A stretch of DNA of 64,000 nucleotides from Rhizobium sp. SSA_523 (GTDB lineage: Bacteria > Pseudomonadota > Alphaproteobacteria > Rhizobiales > Rhizobiaceae). Under the pieces are notes generated by a model. It had not been told where the DNA came from and ran no database searches. It saw only the letters and a program-made list of their open reading frames with translations. Made by a program: the position numbers and the translations under genes. Of this stretch, positions 16,487 through 23,960 are shown piece after piece. The stretch is taken from contig NZ_CP129381.1 of NCBI RefSeq assembly GCF_030435705.1, positions 1,302,001 through 1,366,000 of the forward strand, in the 5' to 3' direction. Numbering within the stretch: position 1 is the stretch's first letter; each line of letters opens with the position of its first letter.

Positions 16487-17494
16487 TCAATTGCCGCTGC
16501 GCGATGCTTCGATCGCCTTGATGTAGCGGTCCGCGAAATCCTTGCCGGCAAGCTCCGAATGTTTGGCGATCACCGGTTTCATCTGCTCGGCCATGCGGGC
16601 CAGCTCGGCATTGTCGACCGGATTGGACGTCATGCCGCCCTCCTCGATCGTCTTCAGGAGGCCTGCTTCCATTTCGGCGAACTGCTTGCGTTTCCATTCG
16701 ACCGCATCCTTCCCGGCGGCAACGATCAGCTGCTGGTTCTCCGGCGTCATCGCGTCATAGGTCTTGCGGCTCATGACGATGATTTCCGAGTTGACGGAAT
16801 GCCCCGTCAAGCTGATGAATTTCTGGACCTCGTAAACGCGCATCGCGTTGATTTGCGCAAGCGGCGCTTCCTGCGCGTCCACCGTGCCGGTCTCCAGCGC
16901 GGCGTAGACTTCCGAGACCGGCATCGGCGTCGGATTGGCTCCCAGTGCGGAGAACATATCGATATACATGGCGTTCGGGATGACGCGGACTTTCAGGCCC
17001 TTGAAGTCCTCCCATTTGGTAATCGGTTGCTTGCTGTTGGTCGCATGGCGGAAACCGTTATGCGAAAAGCCGAGAGCCACCCACCCCTTCTCATACAGCT
17101 TGGCGGCCAGTTCCTTGCCCATTTCGCCGCCCAGCACACCGTAAAACTCGTCAGAATTGCGATAGAGGAACGGGAATTCGACGACGGCCATCTCCTTGAC
17201 CTGTGCGGCGAGGCCGGCGGCATTGGCCGTCGAGATATCTTGCGTGCCCGACTGCACCTGCTGCTGCATCTGCCCGTCATTGCCGAGCGTGCCGTCGGTA
17301 TAGACGTTGATGTTAAGCGCGCCGGCGCTTCTTTCCTTCACAAGTTCGGAAAGCTTCTTGAGCACCATCGCCGATGGATGGGTCGCCGCCATGCTGGTGC
17401 CGGCGCGAAGATCGGCAGCAAAAGCGCTCGCGGCGAGGAGCGTCACAAGGGCTGCGGCGGATGCGATGACATGTAGTTTGCGAAACTGGAACAT
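16487..17494 (-). CDS. dctP: TRAP periplasmic binding protein DctP
   Basis: Solute receptor, 335 aa. Signal peptide at 1-26 (MFQFRKLHVIASAAALVTLL..., cut after AFA). The mature part shows the DctP pattern: AATHPSAMVLKKLSELV, the central GFSHNGFRHATN, and the segment GLKVRVIPNAMYIDMFSALGANPTPMPVSEVYAALETGTVDAQE. The conserved arginine that salt-bridges the substrate carboxylate should be the R of KVRVIPN. The gene follows the second aldolase copy in the same operon. Ligand is unknown but should be a carboxylate. Confidence 0.95.
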   Translation of the reverse strand: MFQFRKLHVIASAAALVTLLAASAFAADLRAGTSMAATHPSAMVLKKLSELVKERSAGALNINVYTDGTLGNDGQMQQQVQSGTQDISTANAAGLAAQVKEMAVVEFPFLYRNSDEFYGVLGGEMGKELAAKLYEKGWVALGFSHNGFRHATNSKQPITKWEDFKGLKVRVIPNAMYIDMFSALGANPTPMPVSEVYAALETGTVDAQEAPLAQINAMRVYEVQKFISLTGHSVNSEIIVMSRKTYDAMTPENQQLIVAAGKDAVEWKRKQFAEMEAGLLKTIEEGGMTSNPVDNAELARMAEQMKPVIAKHSELAGKDFADRYIKAIEASRSGN

Positions 17495-17543
17495 TGTTTC
17501 CCTCCCAGAAAAACAAGAATTGAGACAGAGCAGGCGTCGTCAT

Positions 17544-17570
17544 TGCCCCCGCCGCGGTGGACGGGGGGCA
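17544..17570 (-). other. hairpin between second aldolase copy and dctP
   Basis: TGCCCCC (17544-17550) and GGGGGCA (17564-17570) pair over 7 bp around a 13-base loop that itself contains CCGCGG. No T-run follows, so processing or stability is more likely than termination. Confidence 0.45.
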
Positions 17571-17599
17571 GTCATGCATTTGTGCCGCCAGGTCCGGCA

Positions 17600-18582
17600 A
17601 CCTCCCTGCCGCCGGTTTCGGCGTCAGCGCTTACGCGGCGGCCTTGAAGGGCACGTCGAGGCCTTCGAAGGCTGCGGCGATCCGGCGCTTGCGGGCTTCG
17701 TCCGGCATGCGCATGGGCGCACGCGGCAAAGCGAGCGGCACGCCCTGGAGCGACTGGGCATATTTAATGCAGGCCGGCAGGTCGTCGCAGATCAGCGCGT
17801 TCCAGAAGGTCAGCAGCTTGCGGTGCAGGGCGAGCGCGGCCACATGATCGCCGGCCTGGACGAGATCCCACAGCTTGACCACGGCGGCGGGCGCCGCCGC
17901 CGGATTGGCGGCGATCGTGCCATGCGCACCAAGCGCGAAACTCGGATAGAGAAGCGCATCCACGGCCGTGAAGACGAGCTTGCCCTCCGGCACCTCCTGG
18001 AGAAGATCGGCGAGCAGCTTCAGGTCGCCATTGCTCTGCTTGACGCCGATGACGCCCGGCACTTCCTTCATGATGCGGATCAGCAGGGCGGGGCTCAGAT
18101 AGCACCACGGCACGACGTTATAGATGAGAACCGGCAGGCCGCTTTCCCCGGCGATCGCCTTGAAGTGATCGACGATGGCGTCATCGGACGGGCGGAAGAC
18201 ATAATGCGGCGGCGTCACCTGCAGGGCGACCGAGCCGGCCCTTGCGGCCATCTTGCAGCGGTCGACGGCCTGGCGGGTGGAGTTGATGATGACGCCGGCG
18301 ATCAGCGGCGCCTTTCCGGCAAGCGTTTCGGCCGCCGTCTCCAGAAGAGCCTGAAGCTCGGACATTTCCAGCGTGTGACCCTCCGCCGACGAACCGCCGA
18401 CGCAGATACCGTGGACGCCGGACTCCAGCATGAAGCGGATCTGCGTCTTGAACTGGTCGAAGATGATGTCGCCATTGGCGTCGAAAGGGGTGGTGGTTGG
18501 CGGGATGATGCCAAACAATTGCGGTGCGGACGCCATGCTTTCCTCCATTATGCGAACATAATGTCTGAATAGTGGACATATT
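17600..18582 (-). repeat. 983-bp duplicated aldolase cassette, copy 2
   Basis: Direct repeat of 9444-10426, offset by exactly 8156 bases along its whole length. About 11 substitutions were counted by eye, including an A/G and T/G pair near the gene start and single changes elsewhere, none altering the protein. No terminal inverted repeats or transposase lie at its edges. Confidence 0.95.
17631..18536 (-). CDS. dihydrodipicolinate synthase-family aldolase/dehydratase, copy 2
   Basis: Identical in amino acid sequence to the protein at 9475-10380: 301 aa, Schiff-base K166, relay Y139, altered substrate loop GGSSAEG. This copy heads the operon aldolase-dctP-dctQ-dctM-FAD dehydrogenase-dhaK-dhaL-iclR. 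A plausible role is dehydration or cleavage of the oxo-acid made from the TRAP substrate, giving a ketose for DhaKL, but the reaction is not proven by sequence. Two copies with the same promoter keep the enzyme made whichever importer operon is transcribed. Confidence 0.9.
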   Translation of the reverse strand: MASAPQLFGIIPPTTTPFDANGDIIFDQFKTQIRFMLESGVHGICVGGSSAEGHTLEMSELQALLETAAETLAGKAPLIAGVIINSTRQAVDRCKMAARAGSVALQVTPPHYVFRPSDDAIVDHFKAIAGESGLPVLIYNVVPWCYLSPALLIRIMKEVPGVIGVKQSNGDLKLLADLLQEVPEGKLVFTAVDALLYPSFALGAHGTIAANPAAAPAAVVKLWDLVQAGDHVAALALHRKLLTFWNALICDDLPACIKYAQSLQGVPLALPRAPMRMPDEARKRRIAAAFEGLDVPFKAAA

Positions 18583-18594
18583 GCGTGCCGTCAA
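18547..18594 (-). promoter_or_regulatory. promoter and operator of the TRAP/DhaKL operon
   Basis: Minus-strand -35 TTGACG (18594-18589) and -10 TATTCA (18571-18566) are 17 bases apart; the palindrome ATTATGCGAACATAAT occupies 18547-18562 and ATGTC-N9-GACAT 18561-18579. The bases just inside the -35 box differ from copy 1, yet the box and spacing are retained, which argues that it is functional. Confidence 0.75.
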
Positions 18595-18772
18595 CTGCTC
18601 ATCGCAACGGGGCATAGAAACGCGCTTACTTTCTGCTGTCTTCGAGCGGGAGAAACTTGCACCGCGCTCAGTCTTCCCGCATCGGCACGTCCCGGATTGG
18701 TGCCGGAGGGATGATCGTCGCTGGATCGGGCATGGGCGTGTAGGCGTAGGCGTAGGACACACGCGCAGACGC

Positions 18773-20839
18773 CTACAGGTCGAGTTGCAACTCCGTGTCT
18801 TGCTCTGCAGGAACGGAGCAGCAGATCAGCGCCTCGCCGCCTGCTCTTGGATAGCCTGGCTCTGTGCGATAGCTCACATCACCCTTGACGATCCCTGTCC
18901 GGCAATCGCCGCAAGTGCCGGCCCTGCAGCCATAAGGCGGAGCGAGGCCGCATTGTTCTGCAAGTTCCAGCAGGGAGCCACTGCCCGGCGTCCAGCGCGC
19001 CTCTTTTCCCGATCGGGTGAAGACGACGCGGGTCGGAGCCTGCGCCGGGGGCTTGGCCGGCAGCGCAGACGCGCCGGGCTCAGGATCACGCCTCAGGCCG
19101 GACGGGCCAAAGGCCTCTGCACGTATACGCTCATCCGCGACATCCAGCCCCCGCAGTCCGTCATACAGGGACTGCATGAAGGATGCCGGCCCGCAAATGT
19201 AAAAATCATAGTTTCCAAACGGCAGATGCGCCTGCAACAGCGGCACATCGATCCGGCCGGCCGATTCGAAAAGGCCCTGGCTATGGACATCGGGTGCTTT
19301 GAGCACCCTGATATCGTGAACCGTCCCTTCGCTTCGCGCGACCAGGTCGCCGATTTCTCGATCAAAGGCTCTTTCCGCCAGGTGCCGCGAGGACCGGAAC
19401 AGCCATACCGGCCGGCGATAGCCGGTCCGGTCACCCGTTTCAACGACGTGGCGCAGCATAGACAACAAGGGCGTAATGCCGATGCCAGCCGCCAGGAGGA
19501 CGGCCGGGCGGGCGCGTTCCATTGCGTCTAGGGTAAAGGCTCCGGCCGGCGCCATCGCCTCGATCTCTTCGCCTTCCCGGATCGTGTGCAGCAGGCTGGA
19601 TGCCAGTCCCTCACGCTTCACGCTCAGTCGGTAGAAGCGATCCGATGGCGCACTGGAAATCGTATAGCTGCGGCGGAGAATGTCCTTGCCGTTCTTGATG
19701 CTGACCGACAGATGCTGGCCCGCCACGTGCGGGATGAGTGCCCCGTCATCCACAGGCGCCAGGTGCAGCGAACGGATCGTCTCGCTTTCCTCGACCGTTC
19801 GCTCGATGCGAAAGCGCCTCCATGTCCCGGTCTTTGCCTGGTCCTTGGCCGCGTCAGGACGGCGGCTTGCCGCTTCCCGCCAGTCGCCCGTCGTCAGACT
19901 GCTCGGAGACATGCCGTCTTCGAGAAAGCGCCAGCGCAGCGGCAGGGCATCCTTCCGCAGCACCACCGTCTCCGGCATCACACGCCAGAGACGCTCGGCG
20001 CCCTGAAAGGCCGCAATCTCGTCCGACTCCAGTATGACGTCGACACGGCCGGCAATCTGCAGCATGTCACCCGTTTCGTAATCAACGAAGAGGAGACCGG
20101 CGCGTGGATTGATGACGAAGTTGCCGAGTGTGTTGAAGAAGAGGTTTCCATTGAAATCCGGCACGGTCAGGCCACCATCGGCATCGACGCGAACGAAACC
20201 GGGCCGGCCTCCCCGATGAGACACGTCGACCTGCCGTCCCTGATCGCCGCGATCCACATAGGAGGCAACGAAGAAGGTATCGGCCGCTTCGATGATGCTC
20301 CGTTCCTGTGCGTTGATCCGATCCGAAACCAGCACTTCGGACGGCGTCGGCCTTGCCGGATCGCGGACAAAGCTGAATTGCCGGTTCTGGATGTAGCGCG
20401 GACAATTGCCGAAGCTCTGCCCGACCGCGACGGAAAAGCGATCGCTGCTGCTGCGGATGACAGTCCCGTTCATCCGATTGCGGCGGCGCGTGATGAGATC
20501 GACGCCGACCAGACCGATCGGATCGCCGTCGTTCATCCCGGCTTCGGCGGGATCATCAGCATCCCTGGCGGCACGAATATCCAGTCTGTGGGGATCGGGC
20601 GCCTGGAGGAAGCCGGGCTCTCCGCTGCGGATCGTCGCCCATGGCGTGCCATCGCCATCGACAGATCCGATGACGATGAACGGCAGCAGCGGGTAAAATT
20701 CCCGGTGCTGGTCGAGCAGGAATGTCCGCAAGACCTTGCGTCCCACCGGGTCCATCTGCTCGGCCACGCCGGCATGGCGCTGCAATCGCAGTTCGCCTGC
20801 ATGCCAGGGCGACGAGGATTTCAAGTCTTCAGCAGGCAT
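18773..20839 (-). CDS. PNPOx - ferredoxin reductase - 2Fe-2S ferredoxin fusion
   Basis: A 688-aa flavoprotein chain with three parts. Residues about 50-220 form a pyridoxamine-phosphate-oxidase-like FMN split barrel (FIVIGSVDGDGTPWATI). About 330-575 is an FAD/NAD(P)H ferredoxin-reductase module (RRSYTISSAP for FAD, LLAAGIGITPLLSML and YICGPASFM for NAD). About 600-688 is a plant-type ferredoxin with C638, C643, C646 and a fourth cysteine at 673/674. It looks like a self-contained electron-transfer oxidoreductase; the acceptor is unknown. AAAGGA precedes the ATG. A GST gene lies 54 bases upstream in the same direction, so detoxification of an electrophile is possible. Confidence 0.88.
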   Translation of the reverse strand: MPAEDLKSSSPWHAGELRLQRHAGVAEQMDPVGRKVLRTFLLDQHREFYPLLPFIVIGSVDGDGTPWATIRSGEPGFLQAPDPHRLDIRAARDADDPAEAGMNDGDPIGLVGVDLITRRRNRMNGTVIRSSSDRFSVAVGQSFGNCPRYIQNRQFSFVRDPARPTPSEVLVSDRINAQERSIIEAADTFFVASYVDRGDQGRQVDVSHRGGRPGFVRVDADGGLTVPDFNGNLFFNTLGNFVINPRAGLLFVDYETGDMLQIAGRVDVILESDEIAAFQGAERLWRVMPETVVLRKDALPLRWRFLEDGMSPSSLTTGDWREAASRRPDAAKDQAKTGTWRRFRIERTVEESETIRSLHLAPVDDGALIPHVAGQHLSVSIKNGKDILRRSYTISSAPSDRFYRLSVKREGLASSLLHTIREGEEIEAMAPAGAFTLDAMERARPAVLLAAGIGITPLLSMLRHVVETGDRTGYRRPVWLFRSSRHLAERAFDREIGDLVARSEGTVHDIRVLKAPDVHSQGLFESAGRIDVPLLQAHLPFGNYDFYICGPASFMQSLYDGLRGLDVADERIRAEAFGPSGLRRDPEPGASALPAKPPAQAPTRVVFTRSGKEARWTPGSGSLLELAEQCGLAPPYGCRAGTCGDCRTGIVKGDVSYRTEPGYPRAGGEALICCSVPAEQDTELQLDL

Positions 20840-20893
20840 TGGAAATTCCTTTCAGGACGCGCGACCGCAACAAGGTCCCGGCCGCAAGACATG

Positions 20894-21505
20894 TCAGGCC
20901 GCGAGGCCGGCTGCCGTTTTCGGAAGAGCGACAAAACCGGGCAGAGCTTCGATCCTGGCCAGCCAATGTCGGACCTGCGGATGCGGCGTCAGATCGACAT
21001 TGCCTTCCGGCGCGCCGGCGATGTAGCTGTAGAGCGCGACATCGGCGATGGTCGGCGTCTTGCCGAGGATGAACATGCGATTGTCCAGCTCGGCATTGAT
21101 GAGGCCAAGCACCCGGTGAGCGCGCGCAATCACCTCGTCGGCCCGGAAATCCGCGCCGAAGACCGTGATCAAACGGGCCGCGCACGGGCCATAGGCAATT
21201 TCCCCGGCAGCGACGGAGAGCCACTTCTGTATCTTCGCAACAGATGCCAGATCATCCGGCAGCCAGTCCTTGCGGCCGAGCTTCGTGGCCACATAGACGA
21301 GGATGGCGTTGGAATCGTTGACGACCACTTCGCCGTCCTGCAGCACCGGGACCTGGCCGAAAGGATTGAGCTTCAGGAATTCGGGCGTCTTGTGCTCACC
21401 CTTCGCCAGATCGAGATCGATGATCTCGGCTTCCACATTCAGCAAAGAAAGGAAGAGGCGGGCGCGGTGCGCGTGTCCCGACAAAGGAAAGTGGTAGAGT
21501 TTCAT
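20894..21505 (-). CDS. glutathione S-transferase
   Basis: The 203-aa product has an N-terminal thioredoxin-fold domain (1-80; [14 protein letters not shown], then [26 protein letters not shown] with the cis-proline before VL and the glutathione-binding DSN) and a helical C-terminal domain (about 88-200). S9 is a candidate catalytic residue. I start at 21505 because GGGAG lies 7 bases upstream and the fold begins at once; an upstream in-frame ATG (21562) is unlikely. It is divergent from the LysR gene at 21624, which may control it and the downstream oxidoreductase. Confidence 0.92.
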   Translation of the reverse strand: MKLYHFPLSGHAHRARLFLSLLNVEAEIIDLDLAKGEHKTPEFLKLNPFGQVPVLQDGEVVVNDSNAILVYVATKLGRKDWLPDDLASVAKIQKWLSVAAGEIAYGPCAARLITVFGADFRADEVIARAHRVLGLINAELDNRMFILGKTPTIADVALYSYIAGAPEGNVDLTPHPQVRHWLARIEALPGFVALPKTAAGLAA

Positions 21506-21623
21506 GACTGGCTCCCGTAAGGCGCCGGATACCATCATCCGGTGGGAGAGACCTAGCGACATCCATCTTTCTGGAGTAGACCTTTAGTTCTGGAACCATC
21601 CTCTCGATTTATGGAAGGCAGAT

Positions 21624-22517
21624 ATGGATCGTCTTGATGCCATGGCACTTCTCTTGTCCGTGGTGGAACAGGGAAGCCTTTCAGCCGCGTCGCGCGCCTT
21701 GCACACGCCGCTGCCGACGGTCAGCCGCAAGATTGCCGATCTGGAAGCTCATCTGGGGGTTCGCCTGATCACCCGCACCAGCCGCCGCATCCTTTTGACG
21801 GAGGCCGGGAAGGATTATGTCGCCGCGGCGCGCGAAATCCTCGAGCGCGTAGAAGAGGCCGAACGCCGCGCCTCCGGAGAATATGCGGCACCGAAGGGAG
21901 AGCTGACAGTGACGGCGCCCATCGTCTTCGGTCGCCTGCACGTGCTGCCGATCATCACCGACTTCCTGAAAACATATCCGGACATCAACATCCACCTGAC
22001 GATGAGCGACCGGTCGATCAGTCTTGCCGACGAGCACATCGATGTCGCCTTGCGCATCAGCAGGCTTTCGGATAGCAGCCTCGTTGGGATCCGTGTGGGA
22101 TCGATCCGCACGACGACCTATGCCAATCCCGACTATCTGGAGCGACATTCCCGTCCGTCACATCCTGAGGCACTCAGGGATCATGATTGCATTGCGTTCA
22201 ATGGCGTGCTTTCAACCCAGGCATGGACCTTCCGCGACGGAGCGAAGGATCTTGCGGTGCCGATCCGCACGCGCCTGTCCGTCAACACGGCAGAAGCGGC
22301 GGTCGACGCTGCAGCGGCCGGCCTCGGGATAACGCGCGTGATGGCCTATCAGGCAAAGCCGGCAGTCGATGCCGGCTTGCTGGTGCCGCTACTGGAGGAG
22401 TTTGAACTGGAAGCGTCTCCTGTTCACCTCCTCCATCTATCGGAGGGCCTGATGCCGCTGAAACTCAGGACCTTTCTGGACTTTGCAACGCCGCGACTGA
22501 GAGTCCTTCTGAAATAG
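21624..22517 (+). CDS. LysR-family transcriptional regulator
   Basis: The 297-aa product has an N-terminal winged helix-turn-helix (residues 1-60; MDRLDAMALLLSVVEQGSLSAASRALHTPLPTVSRKIADLE) and a periplasmic-binding-like effector domain (about 90-295). It belongs to the large branch with YANPDYLERH-type effector domains. It is transcribed away from the GST/oxidoreductase pair, the standard LysR layout, so it probably activates or represses these. No convincing T-N11-A operator was settled on in the 118-bp gap. Confidence 0.93.
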   Translation: MDRLDAMALLLSVVEQGSLSAASRALHTPLPTVSRKIADLEAHLGVRLITRTSRRILLTEAGKDYVAAAREILERVEEAERRASGEYAAPKGELTVTAPIVFGRLHVLPIITDFLKTYPDINIHLTMSDRSISLADEHIDVALRISRLSDSSLVGIRVGSIRTTTYANPDYLERHSRPSHPEALRDHDCIAFNGVLSTQAWTFRDGAKDLAVPIRTRLSVNTAEAAVDAAAAGLGITRVMAYQAKPAVDAGLLVPLLEEFELEASPVHLLHLSEGLMPLKLRTFLDFATPRLRVLLK

Positions 22518-22575
22518 CGCAGCTCTTAAGCTTCCGCCCCATGTGAAACGCGGTCGCATTCCTGGTCCTGCCTCG

Positions 22576-23274
22576 TCACGTCCGGGACGATTCGAAGCGC
22601 TTCCACACCTCTTCGAACTCGTCAAACGTCGTGATGCCGCTCCGCATCGGCTCCAGGACGACGCGTTCCGATCTGCGGAGCTTTTCGACTGCGTCTGCAA
22701 GCTTCGGGATGATATCCGGCGGAACGACAACGGCACCATGGCGATCAGCGTGAACGAGATCGCCTTGAGAGACCTTCAGTCCCAGAACGTCGACGGTTTG
22801 GCCAAGGCTGACGACATGAACGAAGCCGTGGCTTGGCCCGACGCTTCCGGCGATGACGGGGAAGCCTGAAGGCAAATCCCCAAGATCGCGGACCACGCCA
22901 TTCGTCAGGGCTCCCGACATGCCGAACGCCTTGTGGATGGTGGTGTTCACCTCTCCCCAGTAAGCGCCGATGGCGTCAGGATAATCGAGATCCTCCACCA
23001 CGGCGATCGACGGTTTTTTCGCATCATACATCGCACGGTAATACGCCATGCGGCGCGCGCGGACCGTCTCGGCCGGCTCCGTGGAGGGGGCGCGGGCGGC
23101 AAGCTGCGCCGTGACGGCATAACCGACAATGGCAGGCTCCGCTGGCGCGCTGCACACCATGGTTCCGCGCGTGAAGTTGGAAAAGCCCCGCTTTCCCTGT
23201 GCGACCTCGATCGCGTTGCAAACGGTTGGCGTGTCGCAGCCACGCAAAAGTTCTAGAAGCGCCTGGTCCATCAT
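22576..23274 (-). CDS. RraA-like aldolase/decarboxylase family protein
   Basis: The RraA/HMG-aldolase fold includes class II pyruvate aldolases and oxo-acid decarboxylases as well as RNase E inhibitors. The 232-aa protein has the divalent-metal/oxo-acid motif GVVRDLGDLP, so R and D of the aldolases are retained, which favours an enzyme over an RNase regulator. The ATG at 23274 overlaps the hydrolase stop (ATGA); the upstream ATG at 23286 is less likely. It is the last gene of the 12-gene operon and may perform its final C-C cleavage, releasing pyruvate or a similar acid. Confidence 0.85.
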   Translation of the reverse strand: MMDQALLELLRGCDTPTVCNAIEVAQGKRGFSNFTRGTMVCSAPAEPAIVGYAVTAQLAARAPSTEPAETVRARRMAYYRAMYDAKKPSIAVVEDLDYPDAIGAYWGEVNTTIHKAFGMSGALTNGVVRDLGDLPSGFPVIAGSVGPSHGFVHVVSLGQTVDVLGLKVSQGDLVHADRHGAVVVPPDIIPKLADAVEKLRRSERVVLEPMRSGITTFDEFEEVWKRFESSRT

Positions 23275-23960
23275 TCCTCCAGCCAAAGGGCAAGTGCCGC
23301 CATTGTATCGATCGGGTTTTCCAACGGCGGCAGATGGCCGGCCCTTGGAACAATCACAAGCCGCGATTGCGGCATAAGGGCGTGCATGAGTTCATGCCGA
23401 TCCAGCGGGCAGAGCCGATCATCCTCTCCCATTAGCACCAATGCCGGACGATCGAATGTCGTCAGGACATCCCGCCTATCCGGTCGATCCCGAAGCGCGC
23501 TCGACTGCCGGACGAAGATCTCCGGCCCGAGATCGAGGGCCATCTGCATGCAAAGATCGAGGATTTCCGAGCCTGCCGCCTGCCGCCAGAGGTAGTTCGG
23601 CTTCATCTCGTCGCGCAGAACAGCGTCGAGATCTCCCTTTTGCACCCGCTCGATCTGCCCAGCCCGGCGCTGCTTCACCTCGTCCAGTTCGGCCCGCGGG
23701 TTGGTGTCGAGCAGAGCCAGCCGTTCGACACGTGCTGGCGCTTGGGCTAAGATCTCCATTGCCACGATACCGCCCATGGAAAGGCCCGCCAGCGCGAAAC
23801 GCGGCGGAGCATCGCAAAGTATGGCCGCCGCCATTTCAGATGTGGAGAAGCCCTCGGTCGGCACCGCGTGACGGATCTCCCGATCCGCCGCAAGCGCAGA
23901 GAGGTCCCCCCACATGCGGGCGTCGCACATCATGCCGGGTATGAGCAGGAGCGGTGTCAT
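23271..23960 (-). CDS. alpha/beta hydrolase
   Basis: The 229-aa product has the canonical triad: nucleophile S61 in GLSMGG, acid D in LMGEDDRLCP and histidine in PRAGHLPPLE. LIPGMMCDARMW near the start supplies the oxyanion region. The small size without a large lid resembles 3-oxoadipate enol-lactonase and MenH-type enzymes. The ATG at 23960 overlaps the stop of the MetE-like gene by ATGA. It probably hydrolyses an ester, lactone or C-C bond intermediate of the operon's pathway; the substrate is not assignable. Confidence 0.9.
   Translation of the reverse strand: MTPLLLIPGMMCDARMWGDLSALAADREIRHAVPTEGFSTSEMAAAILCDAPPRFALAGLSMGGIVAMEILAQAPARVERLALLDTNPRAELDEVKQRRAGQIERVQKGDLDAVLRDEMKPNYLWRQAAGSEILDLCMQMALDLGPEIFVRQSSALRDRPDRRDVLTTFDRPALVLMGEDDRLCPLDRHELMHALMPQSRLVIVPRAGHLPPLENPIDTMAALALWLEE

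Noticed and set aside
9444..18582. A composite transposon flanked by the two 983-bp repeats
   Set aside because: The repeats contain only an aldolase gene and its promoter, with no transposase, no terminal inverted repeats and no visible target-site duplication.
19586..21520. A 644-codon open frame on the plus strand opposite the PNPOx/reductase/ferredoxin and GST genes
   Set aside because: It is antisense to two genes with clear motifs, has no recognisable domain and no ribosome site. High GC content produces such long shadow frames; others of the same kind are at 15866-17476, 45532-47262 and 3480-4754.
22576..23274. RNase E inhibitor RraA
   Set aside because: The protein is longer than RraA, keeps the metal/oxo-acid RD motif and lies in a catabolic operon; an aldolase/decarboxylase is preferred.
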